A DNA stretch of 64,000 nucleotides from Mycobacterium sp. Aquia_216 (GTDB lineage: Bacteria > Actinomycetota > Actinomycetes > Mycobacteriales > Mycobacteriaceae): the NCBI RefSeq assembly GCF_026723865.1, contig NZ_CP113529.1:1364001-1428000 (forward strand). The letters are read 5' to 3'. Positions 8,673 through 17,077 of this stretch are shown here, piece by piece. Numbering within the stretch: position 1 is the first letter of the stretch; every line of letters starts with the position of its first letter. Both the position numbers and the translations under genes were made by a program. Under the pieces are notes generated by a model, which saw only the letters and a program-made list of their open reading frames with translations, was not told the DNA's origin and did no database searches.

Positions 8673-9607
8673 GCTCTGGCTCCCAGGGTCGCGGACAGGT
8701 ATTTGATGTCGCCGAAGGCGACCATGGATGGCTCGGTGGGGAACTCAAAACCATTGTGCGCGTACATCTCCGGTGTGCTGCGCACCGCCGTCTGCCAGCC
8801 ACGTTCGGTCAGGTAGGCCGCCACGTCGTTGCGCTCACCGGTGTAGACCAGCTCGGACCAGTTGAGATTCAGGCCCATCCGGCGCCAGCGTTCGCTCATC
8901 TCGCGGCCCCGCTTTTCGACGCGGTCGCGCATGTCGGGAACGTAGCCGGTGCCGATGCGGCTGCCGGGGGCCGACAGTGCGGTGATGTTGTCGAACAGGC
9001 GATCCTGCGCGTCCGGCGGCAAGTACCCGAGCAGTCCCTCGGCGATCCAGGCCGTCGGCTGGGTCGAGTCGAATCCGTTGCCGCGCAACGCACCCACCCA
9101 GTCGTCACGCAGGTCGATCGCGACCGTACGGCGATCGACGGTCGGGGCCGCTCCAAGGTCGGCCAGGGTGCGGGTCTTGAACTCGATCACCTGCGGCTGG
9201 TCGATCTCGTAGAGCACGGTGCCGTCCGGCCACGGCAGCCGGTAAGCACGGGTATCCAGCCCGGATGCCAGAATGACCGCTTGGCGCACCCCGGCCTCGG
9301 TGGCCTCGAGAAAGAACGTGTCGAAGTACCGGGTGCGCACGGCCATGCCTTCGCTGAGCCGCTGCGGCGTGAACGCGGGATCGTCCTCGGACAGTTCGAC
9401 CTGGCCGTTCATCATCCGGATGAACGCGTCGACGCCGACGGCGTTGACCAGTGGCTCGGCAAACGGATCGTCGATCAACGGGTTGGGGCCCCTCGAGGCC
9501 ATGGCGCGGCGGGCCGCCACCGCGGTGGCGGTGGCTCCCACGCTGGACGCCAAATCCCAACTGTCGCCATCAAATCGCTTGGTATCGCTGCCTTCGGTAT
9601 TCGTCAT
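8669..9607 (-). CDS. SAM-dependent methyltransferase (TIGR00027 family)
   Basis: 312 aa, middle gene of the three-paralog operon. It carries [71 protein letters not shown] and [11 protein letters not shown]. Compared with its neighbours, the post-motif [13 protein letters not shown] has Ile where the others have Ser, and the C-terminus ends in LSATLGARA. Its stop overlaps the downstream paralog by 4 nt, and it starts 9 bp after the upstream paralog. Family assignment is solid; the substrate is unknown. Confidence 0.9.
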   Translation of the reverse strand: MTNTEGSDTKRFDGDSWDLASSVGATATAVAARRAMASRGPNPLIDDPFAEPLVNAVGVDAFIRMMNGQVELSEDDPAFTPQRLSEGMAVRTRYFDTFFLEATEAGVRQAVILASGLDTRAYRLPWPDGTVLYEIDQPQVIEFKTRTLADLGAAPTVDRRTVAIDLRDDWVGALRGNGFDSTQPTAWIAEGLLGYLPPDAQDRLFDNITALSAPGSRIGTGYVPDMRDRVEKRGREMSERWRRMGLNLNWSELVYTGERNDVAAYLTERGWQTAVRSTPEMYAHNGFEFPTEPSMVAFGDIKYLSATLGARA

Positions 9608-9616
9608 GTTGACTTC

Positions 9617-10525
9617 CTAACTGAGAGTCGCGGTAACGGAGACGATGTTGCGCAGCTGGCCCAGCGCCTCGCTGTCGTGGAAGTCGAGGCCGTAATCGCT
9701 GAACAGTTCGCGCCGTGGCCGAGAATTCACCTGCCAGCCCCGGTCGCTCAGGTATTCGATGACATCGCTGCGGTCACCTTCGAAGAACAATCCCGACAGG
9801 TCGATGTCGCAACCCAAGTCGAGCCACCGCTGGTTGAATTGCTGTGCACGCTCGGACATCGTCGTGTCGGAAGGCGGATGAAACTCGGTGGCCAGCTTGC
9901 TTGAAGGCGCGGACAGCGAGGTGATGTTGTCGAAGAGCCGGTCCTGAGCTTCGGGGGGCAGATACATCAGCAACCCCTCGGCACTCCACGACGTCGGCTG
10001 GGTCACGTCAAAGCCGCTGCTGCGCAGGGCCGCGGGCCAGTCTTCCCGAAGATCGATGCCGACGGTGCGCCGCTCGGCCGACGGTGCGGCGCCCAGGCTC
10101 GACATTGTGGCGGTCTTGAACTCGATGACTTGAGGCTGGTCGACTTCGTAGACCACGCTGCCGTTCGGCCAGGACAGCCGGTAGGCGCGCGCGTCGAGCC
10201 CGGCGGCCAGAATCACCGCCTGGCGGATCCCGTCACGGGCGGCGTTGAGGAAGAAGTCGTCGAAGAAGCGGGTGCGAACCGCAATCGAGTCGGTCTCGAG
10301 CCGCAGGTCCCCTTGGCCGCCGTCGGTCTCGGCGGTGGTGAGCTCGCCGTCGACCACCCGGCGGAAGAAGTCGAGCCCGACCGCGCGCACCAAGGGCCCG
10401 GCGAACGGGTCGTTGATAATCGGGTTGGCCTCGTTACTGGCCACCGCGCGGGCCGCGGCGACCATCGTGGCCGTCGCGCCGACGCTGGAGGCCAGATCCC
10501 AACTGTCTTGGTCAGTGCGTGTCAT
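9617..10525 (-). CDS. SAM-dependent methyltransferase (TIGR00027 family), Rv0731c-like
   Basis: 302 aa from ATG 10525, which has an excellent AAGGAG Shine-Dalgarno at 5-nt spacing; the open frame continues 16 codons upstream but that part lacks family sequence. Motifs: [71 protein letters not shown] and IDLREDW. First gene of the three-paralog operon. It is divergent from secY across 254 bp, the same place Rv0731c occupies in M. tuberculosis. Substrate unknown. Confidence 0.9.
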   Translation of the reverse strand: MTRTDQDSWDLASSVGATATMVAAARAVASNEANPIINDPFAGPLVRAVGLDFFRRVVDGELTTAETDGGQGDLRLETDSIAVRTRFFDDFFLNAARDGIRQAVILAAGLDARAYRLSWPNGSVVYEVDQPQVIEFKTATMSSLGAAPSAERRTVGIDLREDWPAALRSSGFDVTQPTSWSAEGLLMYLPPEAQDRLFDNITSLSAPSSKLATEFHPPSDTTMSERAQQFNQRWLDLGCDIDLSGLFFEGDRSDVIEYLSDRGWQVNSRPRRELFSDYGLDFHDSEALGQLRNIVSVTATLS

Positions 10526-10553
10526 GGTGCTCCTTAATCCTCGGCAGCCAGCT

Positions 10554-10584
10554 TTGATACTTAGCAAATGCAACGAGCTGTCAA
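10554..10584 (-). promoter_or_regulatory. SigA-type promoter of the three-gene methyltransferase operon
   Basis: On the minus strand, a perfect -35 TTGACA (10579-10584) precedes TAAGTA/AAGTAT (10557-10563) with 15-16 bp spacing. Transcription would begin ~25 nt before the ATG at 10525. The 12-mer GCTAAGTATCAA (10554-10565) is shared with the promoter region at 1300-1311. The remainder of the gap up to secY (10585-10779) shows no clear element except the secY ribosome-binding site. Confidence 0.5.
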
Positions 10585-10779
10585 AACTCTACGCCCCGTG
10601 GCTGTCTGCTTCCTGAATTTTTTTCAGCCCGTTTAGGGCGGCTCCGTGACGCCCTTTTAAGGATCCAGTCCGGCCAGCTGTTAGTCTCGAACTCGATTTG
10701 ACGCGTGACGCCGTACGTCCTGGCCTGCGGGTGTTGGGCGCGTAACGCAGGATGACCCCCGGCCGCGCAGGAGGATAGA

Positions 10780-12105
10780 GTGCTTTCGGCTTTCATCTCG
10801 TCGCTGCGAACAGTCGACTTGAGACGGAAGATCCTCTTCACGCTCGGCATTGTCGTGCTGTATCGCGTCGGTGCGGCGTTGCCGTCGCCCGGCGTCAACT
10901 TCCCGAACGTGCAGCAGTGCATCAAAGAGGCCAGCGGTGGCGAAGCCGGCCAGATCTACTCGCTGATCAACCTGTTCTCCGGCGGCGCGCTGCTCAAGCT
11001 CACGGTGTTCGCGGTGGGCGTGATGCCCTACATCACCGCCAGCATCATCGTGCAGCTGCTGACCGTGGTGATCCCGCGGTTCGAGGAATTACGCAAGGAA
11101 GGCCAGTCCGGCCAGGCCAAAATGACGCAGTACACGCGTTACCTGGCGATCGCCCTGGCCGTGCTGCAGGCCACCAGCATCGTGGCGTTGGCGGCCAACG
11201 GCGGCCTGCTGCAGGGCTGCTCGCTGGACATCATCGCCGACCAGAGCATTTTCACCCTGGTTGTCATCGTGCTGGTGATGACGAGCGGCGCGGCGCTGGT
11301 GATGTGGATGGGCGAGCTGATCACCGAACGCGGCATCGGCAACGGCATGTCGCTGCTGATCTTCGTCGGCATCGCCGCGCGCATTCCCTCCGAGGGCAAG
11401 ACGATCCTGGACAGCCGCGGCGGGATGATCTTCACCGCGGTCCTGCTCGCGGCGTTGCTGATCATCGTCGGCGTGGTGTTCGTCGAGCAGGGCCAGCGCC
11501 GGATCCCGGTGCAGTACGCCAAGCGCATGGTGGGCCGGCGCATGTACGGCGGAACCTCGACGTATCTGCCGCTCAAGGTCAACCAGGCCGGTGTTATCCC
11601 AGTCATCTTCGCGTCGTCGCTGATCTACATTCCGCACCTGGTCACGCAGCTGGTCCGCAGCGGTAGCGGCGGCGTGGGCAACGGCTGGTGGGACAAGTTC
11701 GTCGGCACTTACCTGTCCGACCCGAGCGATCCGGTCTACATCGGCATTTACTTCGGGCTGATCATCTTCTTCACGTACTTCTATGTGTCGATCACCTTCA
11801 ATCCCGACGAGCGCGCTGACGAGATGAAGAAGTTCGGCGGCTTCATCCCCGGCATCCGGCCGGGCAAGCCCACCGCCGACTATCTGCGTTTTGTGCTGAG
11901 CAGGATCACGCTCCCGGGCTCGATCTACCTCGGTGCGATCGCGGTGCTGCCCAACCTGTTCCTGCAGATCGGCAACGCCGGGGCGGTGCAGAATCTGCCG
12001 TTCGGCGGGACGGCGGTTCTGATCATGATTGGCGTCGGGTTGGATACCGTCAAACAGATCGAGAGTCAGCTCATGCAGCGCAACTACGAAGGGTTCCTCA
12101 AGTGA
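10780..12105 (+). CDS. secY: Preprotein translocase subunit SecY
   Basis: 441 aa from GTG 10780, with a consensus AGGAGG at 10769-10774. It is the channel-forming subunit of the SecYEG translocon in the cytoplasmic membrane. About ten membrane segments are visible, for example [23 protein letters not shown] TM1 and [19 protein letters not shown], which includes the conserved GIGNG loop. The cytosolic loop [15 protein letters not shown] carries the basic residues used for ribosome/SecA contact. Its stop overlaps the adk start (GTGA). The secY-adk-map order is conserved in actinobacteria. Confidence 0.98.
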   Translation: MLSAFISSLRTVDLRRKILFTLGIVVLYRVGAALPSPGVNFPNVQQCIKEASGGEAGQIYSLINLFSGGALLKLTVFAVGVMPYITASIIVQLLTVVIPRFEELRKEGQSGQAKMTQYTRYLAIALAVLQATSIVALAANGGLLQGCSLDIIADQSIFTLVVIVLVMTSGAALVMWMGELITERGIGNGMSLLIFVGIAARIPSEGKTILDSRGGMIFTAVLLAALLIIVGVVFVEQGQRRIPVQYAKRMVGRRMYGGTSTYLPLKVNQAGVIPVIFASSLIYIPHLVTQLVRSGSGGVGNGWWDKFVGTYLSDPSDPVYIGIYFGLIIFFTYFYVSITFNPDERADEMKKFGGFIPGIRPGKPTADYLRFVLSRITLPGSIYLGAIAVLPNLFLQIGNAGAVQNLPFGGTAVLIMIGVGLDTVKQIESQLMQRNYEGFLK

Positions 12106-12647
12106 GAGTCGTTTTGCTGGGGCCACCGGGGGCAGGTAAGGGCACACAGTCGGAAAAGCTCAGCGAGAAGCTCGGGATCCCGCAGATCTCCACCGGGGAC
12201 CTGTTCCGCAGCAACATCGGGGAAGGCACCAAGCTGGGCCTGGAGGCCAAGCGCTACCTGGATGCCGGTGACCTGGTGCCCTCGGAGCTGACGAACCAGC
12301 TCGTCGACGACCGGTTGGACGCCCCGGACACGGCCAACGGCTTCATCCTGGACGGGTATCCCCGCTCGATCGAGCAGGCCAAAGCGCTGCACGACATGCT
12401 CGGACGCCGCGGCACGGACATCGACGCGGTGCTGGAATTTCGGGTGTCGGAGGACGAGTTGCTGCAGCGGCTCAAGGGCCGCGGCCGCGCCGATGACACC
12501 GAAGAAGTCATCATCAACCGGATGAAGGTCTACCGCGACGAAACCGCTCCGCTGCTGGAGTACTACCGCGACGCATTGAAGACCGTCGACGCCATCGGAA
12601 CGGTGGACGAGGTATTCGCCCGCGCGCTGCGGGCGCTGGGCAAGTAA
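12102..12647 (+). CDS. adk: Adenylate kinase
   Basis: 181 aa, the short form without a zinc or full LID insertion. P-loop [10 protein letters not shown] at residues 7-16, NMP-binding [21 protein letters not shown], and the abbreviated lid [11 protein letters not shown] are all intact. It interconverts ATP + AMP and 2 ADP in the cytosol. The GTG start overlaps the secY TGA by 4 nt, so translation is coupled; map follows after 2 bp. Confidence 0.97.
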   Translation: MRVVLLGPPGAGKGTQSEKLSEKLGIPQISTGDLFRSNIGEGTKLGLEAKRYLDAGDLVPSELTNQLVDDRLDAPDTANGFILDGYPRSIEQAKALHDMLGRRGTDIDAVLEFRVSEDELLQRLKGRGRADDTEEVIINRMKVYRDETAPLLEYYRDALKTVDAIGTVDEVFARALRALGK

Positions 12648-12649
12648 CG

Positions 12650-13450
12650 ATGAACCCGCTGGCGCGGCTGCGGAGTCGCAAGGTGGTGCCGCAGCGCAGC
12701 GCCGGCGAACTCGACGCGATGGCCGCGGCCGGCGCCGTGGTTGCCGCCGCGCTGCAGGCGGTGCATGCGGCCGCGGTCTCCGGTTCGTCGACGCTGAGCC
12801 TCGACGAAATCGCCGAGTCGGTCATCCGGGGGGCCGGCGCCACCCCCTCCTTCCTGGGCTATCACGGCTACCCGGCGTCGATCTGCGCATCCGTGAACGA
12901 CCGGGTGGTGCACGGCATCCCCTCCGCGGCGGAAATACTGGCCCCCGGTGATCTGGTGTCCATCGACTGCGGCGCGGTGCTGCACGGCTGGCATGGTGAC
13001 GCCGCGATCACGTTCGGGGTCGGGTCACTCGATCCCGCCGACGACGCGCTCTCCGCGGCGACCCGAGAGTCGCTGGAAGCCGGAATCGCGGCGATGATCC
13101 CCGGCAACCGGTTGACCGATGTCGCGCATGCCATCGAAATGGGAACGCGTGCGGCGGAGGTCCGCCACCGGCGCGCGTTCGGAATCGTCGAGGGCTACGG
13201 CGGCCACGGCATCGGCCGGCAGATGCACATGGACCCATTCCTGCCCAACGAGGGCGCTCCAGGCCGTGGACCGCTGCTTGCGCCCGGTTCGGTGCTGGCC
13301 ATCGAGCCGATGCTGACCCTCGGAACAGGTAAAACAAGGGTGCTCGAGGACGACTGGACGGTCACGACGACCGACGGATCCCGTGCGGCGCACTGGGAGC
13401 ACACCGTGGCGGTCACCGACGACGGGCCCCGCATTCTCACCCTGAGCTGA
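12650..13450 (+). CDS. map: Methionine aminopeptidase, type I
   Basis: 266 aa, equivalent to mapA (Rv0734). Removes the initiator Met from nascent proteins using a dinuclear metal site. Visible ligands: the two Asp in [19 protein letters not shown], His in [11 protein letters not shown], Glu in AIEPMLTLG, and the last Glu in AHWEHTVAV. There is no N-terminal SH3-binding extension of the kind in mapB. It lies 2 bp after adk in the same operon and ends 52 bp before sigL. Confidence 0.95.
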   Translation: MNPLARLRSRKVVPQRSAGELDAMAAAGAVVAAALQAVHAAAVSGSSTLSLDEIAESVIRGAGATPSFLGYHGYPASICASVNDRVVHGIPSAAEILAPGDLVSIDCGAVLHGWHGDAAITFGVGSLDPADDALSAATRESLEAGIAAMIPGNRLTDVAHAIEMGTRAAEVRHRRAFGIVEGYGGHGIGRQMHMDPFLPNEGAPGRGPLLAPGSVLAIEPMLTLGTGKTRVLEDDWTVTTTDGSRAAHWEHTVAVTDDGPRILTLS

Positions 13451-13454
13451 ATCT

Positions 13455-13482
13455 CGAACTAAACACCTACTCGACTCGTGTC
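13455..13482 (+). promoter_or_regulatory. Autoregulatory SigL-type ECF promoter
   Basis: CGAACT (13455-13460), 16 bp, CGTGTC (13477-13482). It matches the SigL consensus as I recall it (TGAACC, ~16 bp, CGTGTC) and lies 20 bp upstream of sigL. The same architecture, aligned base for base including an AAAC start to the spacer and the following AGGAGGTGA, occurs upstream of the degraded sigL copy at 21725-21752. Confidence 0.7.
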
Positions 13483-13502
13483 AATGGGCAGGAGGTGATC
13501 GA

Positions 13503-14036
13503 GTGGCTCGGGGTGCTGGTACTGCGGCTGCAGAAGCCGCGTTGATGAAGGCGCTCTACGACGAGCACGCCGCCGTCTTGTGGCGCTATGCGCTGCGGCT
13601 GACCGGCGATGCTAGCCACGCCGAGGATGTTGTTCAGGAAACGCTGCTCCGGGCGTGGCAGCACCCGGAAGTCATCGGCGACACCGAGCGGTCGGCGCGC
13701 GCCTGGTTGTTCACCGTTGCCCGGAACATGATCATCGACGATCGGCGCAGCGCGCGGTATCGCAACGTCGTCGGCTCCCTCGACACAGAGGGAGCGCCCG
13801 AGCAGGCCACGCCCGACGAGGTCAATGCGGCGCTGGACCGGCTGCTGATCGCCGACGCGATGACGCAGCTGTCCGCGGAGCACCGGGCCGTCATCGAGCG
13901 GTCCTACTACCGCGGATGGACCACCGCGCAGATTGCTGCGGACCTTGAGATTGCCGAAGGAACCGTGAAGTCGCGATTACACTATGCCGTGCGGGCTTTG
14001 CGGCTCACTCTGCAGGAACTCGGAGTTACACGATGA
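13503..14036 (+). CDS. sigL: ECF RNA polymerase sigma factor SigL
   Basis: 177 aa from GTG 13503, with AGGAGGTGA upstream. Region 2: YDEHAAVLWRYALRLTGDASHAEDVVQETLLRAWQHPE, then AWLFTVARNMIIDDRRS for -10 recognition. Region 4: MTQLSAEHRAVIERSYYRGWTTAQIAADLEIAEGTVKSRLHYAVRALR for -35 binding. In M. tuberculosis SigL controls polyketide and envelope-modification genes and is held by RslA. It lies between map and rslA in the conserved order and is probably autoregulated from the promoter at 13455-13482. Confidence 0.95.
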   Translation: MARGAGTAAAEAALMKALYDEHAAVLWRYALRLTGDASHAEDVVQETLLRAWQHPEVIGDTERSARAWLFTVARNMIIDDRRSARYRNVVGSLDTEGAPEQATPDEVNAALDRLLIADAMTQLSAEHRAVIERSYYRGWTTAQIAADLEIAEGTVKSRLHYAVRALRLTLQELGVTR

Positions 14037-14119
14037 CAGCGCGATGCCTTTTCGGGGCACCAATCCGTGTGGTCATCGGCTCCGAATGCTTGAAGGGTGA
14101 CAGGAGATGGATGAAATGA
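14033..14119 (+). CDS. 28-codon bridging ORF coupling sigL to rslA
   Basis: The ATG (14033) overlaps the sigL TGA as ATGA. The frame reads MTARCLFGAPIRVVIGSECL and ends KGDRRWMK, and its TGA (14117-14119) overlaps the rslA ATG at 14116, again as ATGA. The ORF is shorter than a normal gene and has no recognisable domain. Its role is most likely translational relay, keeping sigma and anti-sigma synthesis linked. That function is inference; the double overlap is directly visible. Confidence 0.55.
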   Translation: MTARCLFGAPIRVVIGSECLKGDRRWMK

Positions 14120-14877
14120 AGACGCCGATGCGAGGTGTAGGCCCGCCAGGCGACAACGAGGTCTTGGGTCTGATCATGGGTGACAATCACCGCTACGCGA
14201 TGTGGGATGCCGCGTACGTGCTGGGGTCGTTGTCGTCCGTGGACCGCCGCGAATTCGAGGGTCACATGGCCCATTGCGCGGCATGCCGGGAGGCCGTCGC
14301 TGAGCTCAGCGGAGTGCCGGCCCTGCTTTCGCAGCTTGATCGTGAAGAAGCGACCGCGATCGCCCAGTCCGGCGACGTGCCGCCCGCGACACCGGAGATG
14401 TCGCCCGAGCTGTTGCCGTCGCTGCTGGCCAAGGTGGCTTGGCGCCGACGCCGCACGCGCGCGATTACCTGGGTGGCCTCGTCCGCCGCGGCCGCGGTGC
14501 TGGCGGTAGGCGTGTTCGTCGGCATTCAGACTCATTCCCCGTCGGCGACGCCGACGCAGCCGGTGGCCGCCTCGTCGGAGATGGCGCAGGTGGGTACCAA
14601 CCTGCTGACGTCGACGGTGCAGATTTCCAGCCAGCACTGGGGGACGTCCATCAACTTGAAGTGCGTCTGCCTGGCTCCGCCGTATGCGCACCATGACACG
14701 CTGGCGATGGTGGTGGTCGGTCGCGACGGCAGCCAGACTCGGTTGGCGACCTGGGTCGCCGAACCCGGCCACACCGCGACGCCGGCCGCGAGCATCTCGA
14801 CGCCAATCGAGCAGATTGCGGCCGTGCAGATCGTCGCCGCCGATAGCGGCCAGGTTCTGTTGGAGCGTTCACTGTAA
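14116..14877 (+). CDS. rslA: Anti-sigma-L factor RslA (zinc-binding, membrane-anchored)
   Basis: 253 aa from ATG 14116, with AGGAG at 14102-14106 and 9-nt spacing; ATG 14107 abuts that site and is less likely. The N-terminal anti-sigma domain has the ZAS motif HMAHCAAC (His50, Cys54, Cys57), with MWDAAYVLGSLSSVDRREFE before it. One membrane segment follows (ITWVASSAAAAVLAVGVFVG). The ~140-residue extracytoplasmic C-terminal domain contains LKCVCLAPP and ends ADSGQVLLERSL. It sequesters SigL; zinc or thiol oxidation is the known release signal in the family. A full-length paralog lies at 20780-21523. Confidence 0.93.
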   Translation: MKTPMRGVGPPGDNEVLGLIMGDNHRYAMWDAAYVLGSLSSVDRREFEGHMAHCAACREAVAELSGVPALLSQLDREEATAIAQSGDVPPATPEMSPELLPSLLAKVAWRRRRTRAITWVASSAAAAVLAVGVFVGIQTHSPSATPTQPVAASSEMAQVGTNLLTSTVQISSQHWGTSINLKCVCLAPPYAHHDTLAMVVVGRDGSQTRLATWVAEPGHTATPAASISTPIEQIAAVQIVAADSGQVLLERSL

Positions 14878-14887
14878 AGACCGCCGT

Positions 14888-14910
14888 CAGGTGAACCGGT
14901 GGCTCACCTG
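14888..14910 (+). terminator. Hairpin after rslA
   Basis: CAGGTGA-N9-TCACCTG is a perfect 7-bp stem 10 nt after the rslA stop. No T-tract follows, so it would be an imperfect or factor-dependent terminator, or an mRNA-stabilising hairpin. Confidence 0.4.
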
Positions 14911-14953
14911 GTTCGTGCCCTAGGCATCGTCTCAATCGAACTTAGGTGAGCAG

Positions 14954-15180
14954 ATGCCTCGGAAGCAGCGGGTGGTTGGCAGTATCGTCGAATGTCTTGC
15001 GTCAATCGGCGTGGACCACATCCTCGGCATTGACGGCGCCAACACCGAAAATCCTTATGGCGCCGCGCATTTCCGCTCCAGCCTCACCGCCGTCCTGGCC
15101 AAGCACGAGTTCTCCGCCACGATGGCTGACGGGTACAGCCGCAGTGGGGCCGGGCTGGGGGTGGGGGCCGCGACCTCGTG
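14954..15180 (+). pseudogene. Thiamine pyrophosphate enzyme, N-terminal remnant
   Basis: A proper start (ATG 14954) with AGGTGAGC upstream opens MPRKQRVVGSIVECLASIGV, then HILGIDGANTENPYGAAHFR and AVLAKHEFSATMADGYSRSG. This is the beginning of the pyrimidine-binding domain of acetolactate-synthase-like TPP enzymes (conserved Glu region and ADGYSR). Homology stops abruptly near residue 74, just after the segment corresponding to GPGAGLATSGPG. The reading frame then runs into unrelated codons until a stop at 15232. The remaining ~450 codons of such an enzyme are missing. It appears to be fused by deletion to the KAS III remnant that follows. Confidence 0.7.
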
Positions 15181-15480
15181 GCTTTCGCGGTCTGTAACCG
15201 AATCAGCTTGCCCGCCAAAGACATCGGTCTGATGATCACCAACCAGCCCAACATGGCATTTCTGTGCAACTGGCGTGACGCGCTCGACCCGCCGCCGGAA
15301 CGCCACCGCGACACCTTTGACGAGTGCGGCAATCTGTCCGTTGCCGGTATCCCGATCGATCTGGAGCGTGCGATATCCGACGGTCGACTCGAGTCCGGCG
15401 ATGTGGTGCTGATGGCGGGCTTCGCCCACGCCGGTGACTTCGCCGCCGCGGCGGCGGTGCGCTGGGGCGGGCGAAACTGA
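15178..15480 (+). pseudogene. 3-oxoacyl-ACP synthase III (FabH-like), C-terminal remnant
   Basis: About 100 residues match the end of KAS III enzymes: LPAKDIGLMITNQPNMAFL (the His of the usual HQPN is Asn here), DECGNLSVAGIPIDLERAI with the Asn of the catalytic triad, and GDVVLMAGFAHAGDFAAAAAVRWGG. The N-terminal ~230 residues, including the active-site Cys, are absent. It begins inside the out-of-frame tail of the TPP remnant, so a single deletion joined two genes. It cannot be active. The stop overlaps the aminotransferase start (TGATG), showing it once belonged to the same operon. Confidence 0.7.
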
Positions 15481-16517
15481 TGCAACCCAGCGTAGTTTCC
15501 GACACGGCGCAGGCCGATGGAGCGGTCGCGCCCAGGATCGATCCACTGGCCTTGTCGCTCAACGAAAATCCATTCCCTCCGCTTCCCGCGGTGCGATCGG
15601 TGTTGGTCAAGTCGATCGATGCGGTCAACCGGTATCCGGAATTCGTGCCCGATCGGCTGCGCAACCTGATCGCGAGTCGCATCGGGGTCGGTACGGATCA
15701 GGTGGTGCTGGGCGCCGGAGCGACGGGCGTGGTGCTGCAGACCCTGCAGGCACTGACCGTTCCGGGTGACACGATGGTCATGTCGACGCCCACCTTCGAC
15801 GGTTACCCGATCATCGCGCAGATGGCGCGGTTGAACTCGGTGACCGTGCCGCTCTACAAGGGCGGTCACAACGACCTCGATCGCCTGGCTAATGCCGCCG
15901 CGAGTGCCCGTGTGGTGGTGGTGTGCCGCCCGCACAATCCCACCGGCACGCTGGAGCCGGCGTCACACCTGTTCCGGTTCCTGCGCCGGGTGCCCCGCGA
16001 CACCATCGTGCTGCTTGACGAGGCGTACATCGAATTCGCCGAACCCGAACACCAGATCGAGGTTTCGGCGCTGACGCGGCGATTCCCCAACGTGGTGGTG
16101 GTACGGACCTTTTCCAAGGCGTACGGGCTGGCCGGGCTGCGGGTCGGCTATGGGGTCGCGGCGCCCGAGCTGGCCGCCACGATGTGGTCCCACCAGCTGC
16201 CGTTCGGCATCGCGATGACCAGCTTGCCCGCGGTCGCGGCGTCCTATGACGCGGAAGATGAACTACTGCAACGGATTCGGATGATCATCTCCGAGCGCCG
16301 ATACCTTCGGATGCGGCTGTCCGGGCTGGGGATATACACGACCGACGCGCACGCGAATTTCACCTACCTGCCGTCGAAGACCGGGCAGGGGCGGCAATGG
16401 AGTGAGGTATTCGCCGAAAGCGGGCTTCGGGTGCGCTGCTATCCGGACGGCGGCGCGCGGATTACCGTGGGCAGCCGCGTATCCACTCTCGCGGTGCTGT
16501 CCGCGGTCGGCAGATGA
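15480..16517 (+). CDS. HisC-like PLP-dependent aminotransferase (class I/II)
   Basis: 345 aa fold-type I aminotransferase. Substrate arm LSLNENPFPP, then AGATGVVLQTLQALTVPGDTV-like cofactor site, PHNPTGT, LDEAYIEFA with the PLP Asp, and RTFSKAYGLAGLRVGYG with the Schiff-base Lys. This resembles histidinol-phosphate or aromatic aminotransferases, but it is a lone copy after two wrecked biosynthetic genes, so it is not the histidine pathway enzyme. It was probably part of a TPP-enzyme/KAS III/aminotransferase cluster making an amino-acid-derived metabolite. It is intact and may still be expressed. Confidence 0.8.
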   Translation: MQPSVVSDTAQADGAVAPRIDPLALSLNENPFPPLPAVRSVLVKSIDAVNRYPEFVPDRLRNLIASRIGVGTDQVVLGAGATGVVLQTLQALTVPGDTMVMSTPTFDGYPIIAQMARLNSVTVPLYKGGHNDLDRLANAAASARVVVVCRPHNPTGTLEPASHLFRFLRRVPRDTIVLLDEAYIEFAEPEHQIEVSALTRRFPNVVVVRTFSKAYGLAGLRVGYGVAAPELAATMWSHQLPFGIAMTSLPAVAASYDAEDELLQRIRMIISERRYLRMRLSGLGIYTTDAHANFTYLPSKTGQGRQWSEVFAESGLRVRCYPDGGARITVGSRVSTLAVLSAVGR

Positions 16518-16549
16518 TCACTCACTGAATCGCGCCGGTTGACCCGCTT

Positions 16550-16567
16550 TTACCGCGAGTGCGGTAA
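16550..16567. promoter_or_regulatory. Palindromic operator of the MarR gene
   Basis: TTACCGC-GAGT-GCGGTAA, 7-bp perfect arms, 8 nt before the MarR-family start codon. A TTGACC -35 lies at 16539-16544, and the palindrome occupies the spacer and -10 region (TAAGAA, 16565-16570). Autorepression is the natural inference. Confidence 0.6.
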
Positions 16568-16575
16568 GAAAAGGC

Positions 16576-17076
16576 GTGGCCCCGGACAAGAAGCGCGACC
16601 CGATCGCCGCGGCGCGTACCAACTGGGAGCGCGCGGGCTGGGGAGATGTTTCGCAGGGCATGGTCGCGGTGACCTCGGTGATGCGTGCCCATCAGATCCT
16701 GCTGGCCCGCGTGGAGACGGCGCTGCGACCCTATGACCTGAGTTTCTCGCGCTACGAATTGCTGCGCCTGCTGGCCTTCAGCCGGACCGGGGCGCTGCCC
16801 ATCACCAAGGCGTCGGACCGGCTGCAGGTCCATGTCACCAGCGTGACCCACGCGATTCGCCGGCTGGAAGCTGACGGACTGGTTCAGCGGGTGCCGCACC
16901 CCACCGACGGGCGCACGACGCTGGTGCAGATCACCGACCTCGGCCGCTCGACGGTCGAGGATGCCACCGTCACGCTCAACGAGCAGGTGTTCGCCGATAT
17001 CGGCATGGACACCGCCGAATCGCAGGCGCTGGTGGAGTCGATTGATACCTTGCGCCGCAACGCCGGTGATTTCTGA
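16576..17076 (+). CDS. MarR family transcriptional regulator
   Basis: 166 aa, equivalent to Rv0737. Winged-helix DNA-binding domain: LRPYDLSFSRYELLRLLAF, ITKASDRLQVHVTSVTHAIRRLEADGLV for the recognition helix, and VPHPTDGRTTLVQITDLGR for the wing with the conserved DGR. It starts at GTG 16576 with almost no leader behind the promoter-overlapping palindrome. The stop is 1 bp from the mmsB stop (convergent). The ligand and regulon are unknown; the palindrome upstream is the best operator candidate. Confidence 0.9.
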   Translation: MAPDKKRDPIAAARTNWERAGWGDVSQGMVAVTSVMRAHQILLARVETALRPYDLSFSRYELLRLLAFSRTGALPITKASDRLQVHVTSVTHAIRRLEADGLVQRVPHPTDGRTTLVQITDLGRSTVEDATVTLNEQVFADIGMDTAESQALVESIDTLRRNAGDF

Positions 17077-17077
17077 C

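Noticed and set aside
8552..9904. 450-aa plus-strand open frame
   Set aside because: Antisense shadow of the methyltransferase operon in GC-rich DNA; the minus-strand frames carry the family motifs.
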